Origin: DATKPA01 sp051955985
GTDB lineage: Bacteria > Planctomycetota > Phycisphaerae > WQYP01
Direction: 5' to 3'
NCBI GenBank assembly: GCA_051955985.1
Contig: JBQCGD010000157.1
Span: 34,022 to 98,021 of the forward strand
Length of the DNA: 64,000 nucleotides
Under the pieces are notes generated by a model. The model was not told the origin of the DNA. It saw nothing but the letters and a program-made list of their open reading frames with translations, and did no database searches. This document shows, piece by piece, positions 61,002 to 64,000 of this stretch. Numbering within the stretch: position 1 is the stretch's first letter; each line of letters begins with the position of its first letter. The position numbers and the translations under genes are program-made.

Positions 61002-63155
61002 TTATGCGACTAAGGCGGTGAGGGATTTTTGGCCGGGATCGATTGCGAGGGTCCACGATTTTCCGTTGCGGGTGACTTTGGCGGTGTTGGGGGATGTGTG
61101 TTCGAGGGTGATGGGGGTGGCGTCTAAGCTGATGGCCCAGACGTAGGTGGTGGATTTGGCTTTGCGGCGGAGCATGACCATGGGGACGAGGTCTTCGGTG
61201 GTTTGGAGGATGCCGGTGCCGGTGATGATTTCGGTTTCGGGGCCGGCGGCCAGGACGACCGAGGCGGGGATGGATTGGTGTTTGTGGGTGGTGGTGAGGG
61301 TGATGCCTTTGTCTGTGGTGCGGGTGGTGGTGGATTTGAAGTAGGCGTAGCCGGGGGTTTTGGCGGGCGGGGTCCAGTTTTCGCCGGTGGGGAGGTCTTT
61401 CCATTGGCCGACCTGGTGGTAGGTGAGGTCGTAGGTGTGGGCGGTGTCGGAGGTGATCTGGTCGATGAAGACGATGAGGTTTTCGTCGATGAGGGCGGCG
61501 GTGCGGATGAAATCGATGCCTTTGTAGATCGGGCCGGCGTGGGAGATGGAGTAATCGACGCCGTTGGAGGCGCCGAAGGCGAGGGATTTGCCTTCGGCGG
61601 GGGTTTGGGATTTTTCGTCGGCGATGAGGGTGTTGTGGGCGGCGGTGGTTTTGTCCCAGCCGAGATGGAGGGGGGAGCCGTAGGCGTGGGTGCCGGCGTC
61701 GGGGCAGAGGACGAATTTGCGGGTGTAGAGAATGAAGTGGTTTTTGTCGGGGTGTCCGTGGCCGCCGCCGTGTGGGCCGTATTTGATGCAGAGCCAGGTG
61801 GCGTCCTCACCTTTGCCGCGCTGGATGATGGCGTAGCCGGAGGCGGTGTCGTTGTGGGAGGTGCGTGGGGGGATGGTGTCGTCGGCGGGGAGGGGGTGGA
61901 CGCCGAAGAGGAGGGCCATGCGGTTTTGGCGCGGGGGGGCCGAGTCGTTGTCGTCGGATTCTGCGCCTTTGGCGCGGAGGCGGGTTTTGGTGGAGGCGCG
62001 GATGATGGCGGCGTATTCGGGGTTGCCCCAGCGGGCGAGGGCGAGTTCGTAGTCGGGGGCGTGGGAGGCGAGGGGGGAGTCGCCGGAGTCGTTGAAGTTG
62101 GGGAGGACATTGTCGGGGCGGGCGAGCTGGATGGGGCCGTCGAACATGGAGCGGAAGCGGTCGGAGTAGAGGTCGATCCCGTGGTTGCGGGCGGCTTCGG
62201 TGAGTGGCCAGAGGCCGTCGATGGTGAAGAAGTGGTAGCCGGTGGAGCCTTCGGTCCACATGCCGTCGTCGTGGACGCCCTTGGCGATCTGGGTGCGGAA
62301 GCCGTGGAATTTGTCGTTGATGGCGGTGTCGATGAGTTTTGGGTCGTTGTAAAGGAAGCCGACGAGGCCGATGGCGGCGTTGATGCGGCACTGGATGTTG
62401 TGGATGGCGAGCTTGGAGGGGAGGAGGATTTGGTTGACGGCGGCGTAGAAGAGGCCGTCTTTGCATTTGGCCTTTTCGTCGGGGGAGAGTGTGGGCCAAA
62501 TGAGGTCGGCGCCGTGGGCCATGCCGATAAGCCAGCTCGCTTCGGTGAGGGGTTGGGAGGCGACGTGGGCGCCTTTGCCGGGCCACATTTTGTTGTCGTG
62601 GAGGGGGTAGGACGTGTATTTGTCGGCGTAGGCGAGGAGGAGCTGGCGTGCGTAGGCTGCGACGCCGTCGTCATTTTCGAGGTGGTAGACGAGGCCGCAC
62701 TCGGTGAGGAGGTCGGCGTTGTCGAGGTGGACGTTCATGATGCCGTTGCCGTCGAAATCGGTGGTGGCCTTGGAGGGGTCTCCGAGGAGGATGTGCGGGC
62801 CGGTGGGGCAGATGTGCTGCCAGCGCCAGGGTCCGAGTTGTTTGCCCTGGTGGAGGCGGGAGCCGTGGATGGGGCAGACGTAGTTGTGGGACCAGTTGCC
62901 GCCGCGAGGGGGGAGTTCGATGGGTTTGGTGAGGGCTTTGTTGACGTGCTGGAGAATGGCGGACCATGAGGCGTAGGCCCAGGGCTGGGAGTGGATGCGG
63001 GTGCGGAGGGCGGCGAGGCCGTCGGCGTTGAGGAGGAGGTTGGGGTTCTGGGGGGCGGGTGGGGTGCCGGGCGTTTCTTTGGCGAAGGAGATGTTTGGGA
63101 GGGAGTAGGCGAGGGCGAGGGTGGTGGTGGACTTCAGGAAGGTACGGCGATTCAT
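61002..63155 (-). CDS. Tat-exported heparinase II/III-alginate lyase-like polysaccharide lyase
   Basis: 717 residues from the ATG at 63155. MNRRTFLKSTTTLALAYSLP is a twin-arginine signal. An alginate-lyase-like alpha/alpha toroid (about 50-400) is followed by a heparinase II/III-type beta domain with the PHGGGHGHPDKNHFILYTRK histidine cluster. The order resembles PL12/15/17/21-type enzymes that cleave uronic-acid polymers. The substrate is unknown. No stop codon lies between this gene and the frame at 63156-63920, so the export signal would be internal in a fused product; the signal argues for its own start here. Confidence 0.85.
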   Translation of the reverse strand: MNRRTFLKSTTTLALAYSLPNISFAKETPGTPPAPQNPNLLLNADGLAALRTRIHSQPWAYASWSAILQHVNKALTKPIELPPRGGNWSHNYVCPIHGSRLHQGKQLGPWRWQHICPTGPHILLGDPSKATTDFDGNGIMNVHLDNADLLTECGLVYHLENDDGVAAYARQLLLAYADKYTSYPLHDNKMWPGKGAHVASQPLTEASWLIGMAHGADLIWPTLSPDEKAKCKDGLFYAAVNQILLPSKLAIHNIQCRINAAIGLVGFLYNDPKLIDTAINDKFHGFRTQIAKGVHDDGMWTEGSTGYHFFTIDGLWPLTEAARNHGIDLYSDRFRSMFDGPIQLARPDNVLPNFNDSGDSPLASHAPDYELALARWGNPEYAAIIRASTKTRLRAKGAESDDNDSAPPRQNRMALLFGVHPLPADDTIPPRTSHNDTASGYAIIQRGKGEDATWLCIKYGPHGGGHGHPDKNHFILYTRKFVLCPDAGTHAYGSPLHLGWDKTTAAHNTLIADEKSQTPAEGKSLAFGASNGVDYSISHAGPIYKGIDFIRTAALIDENLIVFIDQITSDTAHTYDLTYHQVGQWKDLPTGENWTPPAKTPGYAYFKSTTTRTTDKGITLTTTHKHQSIPASVVLAAGPETEIITGTGILQTTEDLVPMVMLRRKAKSTTYVWAISLDATPITLEHTSPNTAKVTRNGKSWTLAIDPGQKSLTALVA

Positions 63156-63920
63156 GCGGGGGCTCCGGGGTTGGGGATGTGTACTCTGCCTAACGAGCGA
63201 GGCGGCGGGTTGATGCGGGGGGAGGGGAGAATTGTAGGTGAGGAGGTGTGGGGCTTCGGTGGGGCGGAGGGGGGTGGGGATTGAGAGGAAGATGAGGATT
63301 AGGATCAGGAGGGTGTGGAGGGCTTGGAGGGTGATGAAGGGGGTGGTGAGGTGGTAGGGGTGTAGGGGGGGATTTTCGAGTTTCGAGTTTTGATTTTCGA
63401 TTGGTTGGTGGGCGTCCTGGTGGGTGAGGTGGAATTTTTGGTAGTCGAAGAGGGGCGTGTTCGAGTTTTCTATGTTCAGCTTTGCAGGTGGAGGGTTGCC
63501 CGCGCCGTCGGAGACGGCGGGCTTTGGGGGGGTGGGGGTGGGGGTTCTGGTGTTGTGGGTTGGTTCGCGGGGGAGGATGCTGGAGGGGGTGTCGAGCTGG
63601 GCGAATTTGAGGATGGTCATGCAGGCGCGGCGGGCGACTTCGGGTTTGTTGGAGTCGCAGAGTTCGACGATCTTGTTGAGGGCCCTGGTGGTGTTGCGGA
63701 CGGACATGCATTCCTGCTGGATGGCCAGGAGCTGCTTTTTGAGCAGGAGGCTGTCGCAGGTGGGGGAGTAGGCGTCGATCAGGTCGAGGGCTTCCTGGGG
63801 GAGGTCCAGGGGGGAGAGGAGTTTGCGGAGCTTGAGTTTTCTTAAGAGGAGCCTGGCGTCGGGGTCGGTGGTGAGGAAGTCGTTGGTTTCGGCGGTGATG
63901 TTGCGGGCTGCGTTTGGCAT
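63156..63920 (-). CDS. unknown gene read in frame into the lyase, without its own stop
   Basis: The ATG at 63920 has a strong GGAGGGG upstream. Residues 1-110 look like a real helical protein (LLLRKLKLRKLLSPLDLPQE, ALDLIDAYSPTCDSLLLKKQ, ARRACMTILKFAQLD), reminiscent of phage or planctomycete helical DNA-binding proteins, but no family is certain. Residues ~115-255 are Pro/Thr/His-rich low-complexity text, including a heptamer-repeat-encoded IENQNSKLEN, and do not look like a folded protein. No stop occurs before the Tat signal at residue 256. Possible explanations are a lost stop, a sequencing indel that hides the true end, or a genuine fusion. Confidence 0.55.
63372..63406. repeat. heptamer-period array upstream of the lyase
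   Basis: Five units: attttcg, agtttcg, agttttg, attttcg and the diverged attggtt. The reverse complement (cgaaaat-type) is close to the aaaatcg array in hflX. Confidence 0.7.
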
Positions 63921-64000
63921 GATTCCCCTCCCGAGTATGTGTGGACTGGCTCCGGGTTTCCGGCCGGGCCATGGATAAATGTATGGTATTTGTTAGGTAT

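Noticed and set aside
61203..62969. 588-codon forward frame opposite the lyase gene
   Set aside because: Gly/Val/Glu/Asp-rich antisense composition without motifs.

Overview
The window reads as chromosome from a high-GC planctomycete, most likely of the Phycisphaerae/Tepidisphaerales type. The grounds are lineage-typical proteins rather than any database match: PEP-CTERM and VPLPA-type sorting tails on large secreted beta-strand-repeat proteins, a dockerin-like tail, a prepilin-type protein with a C-terminal DGHVEW motif, an LEPR-XLL-like N-terminus on a heme peroxidase, an ECF sigma factor overlapping its membrane partner, and several secreted polysaccharide-active enzymes. I found no tRNA, rRNA, CRISPR array, insertion sequence, integrase or phage gene.

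Layout. 1-8.6 kb: a truncated Tim44-like zinc-ribbon membrane protein, proB, waaA, a Tat-exported GH53 galactanase, a pyruvoyl-type arginine decarboxylase homologue with a changed cleavage site, an orphan fliN and alanine dehydrogenase. 8.8-14.5 kb: a pseudopilin-like protein, a 1225-residue secreted repeat protein with dockerin and PEP-CTERM tail, and a C39-like membrane peptidase. 14.5-21.6 kb: a GAF hybrid histidine kinase, a lactonase-type beta-propeller lipoprotein, small exported proteins and a beta-helix/ricin-lectin protein. 21.9-31.3 kb: an ECF sigma/anti-sigma pair, an HtrA-like protease, PEP-CTERM and VPLPA proteins, thioredoxin 2 and a heme peroxidase. 31.3-32.2 kb is non-coding and carries a 52-bp tandem repeat. 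32.2-42.9 kb is mostly housekeeping: a DUF3467 protein, two PLDc_N mini-proteins, hflX-rnpA, a DUF883 protein, topoisomerase IB, dtd, a DUF892 ferritin-like protein, a P1B metal ATPase and rpsP-trmD-rplS. 43.0-49.0 kb: two paralogous exported proteins flank an NtrC/AlgB-type regulator and a histidine kinase that has no ATPase domain. 49.2-57.9 kb: TerC, hemB, a ThuA protein, a BRCT coiled-coil membrane protein, ppk and an SGNH hydrolase. 58.1-64 kb: a dihydrolipoamide acyltransferase, a pectinesterase, and a heparinase/alginate-lyase-like enzyme whose frame is continuous with an upstream unknown gene.

How it fits together: GH53, the beta-helix protein, pectinesterase and heparinase-like enzyme suggest growth on plant or algal polysaccharide. 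The sorting tails and the prepilin protein imply a dedicated export and surface apparatus encoded elsewhere.

The most unusual signals are: (i) short arrays with a 7-bp period, made of different heptamers, both between genes and in-frame inside genes, including the GTPase domain of HflX; (ii) an approximately 60-bp dispersed element with a GC hairpin in two clear copies and one partial copy, two of which supply stop codons; (iii) the kinase without a catalytic domain between two paralogues; (iv) an arginine decarboxylase homologue with Gly in place of the pyruvoyl-forming Ser; (v) blocks of opposite G/C strand bias that ignore gene orientation.
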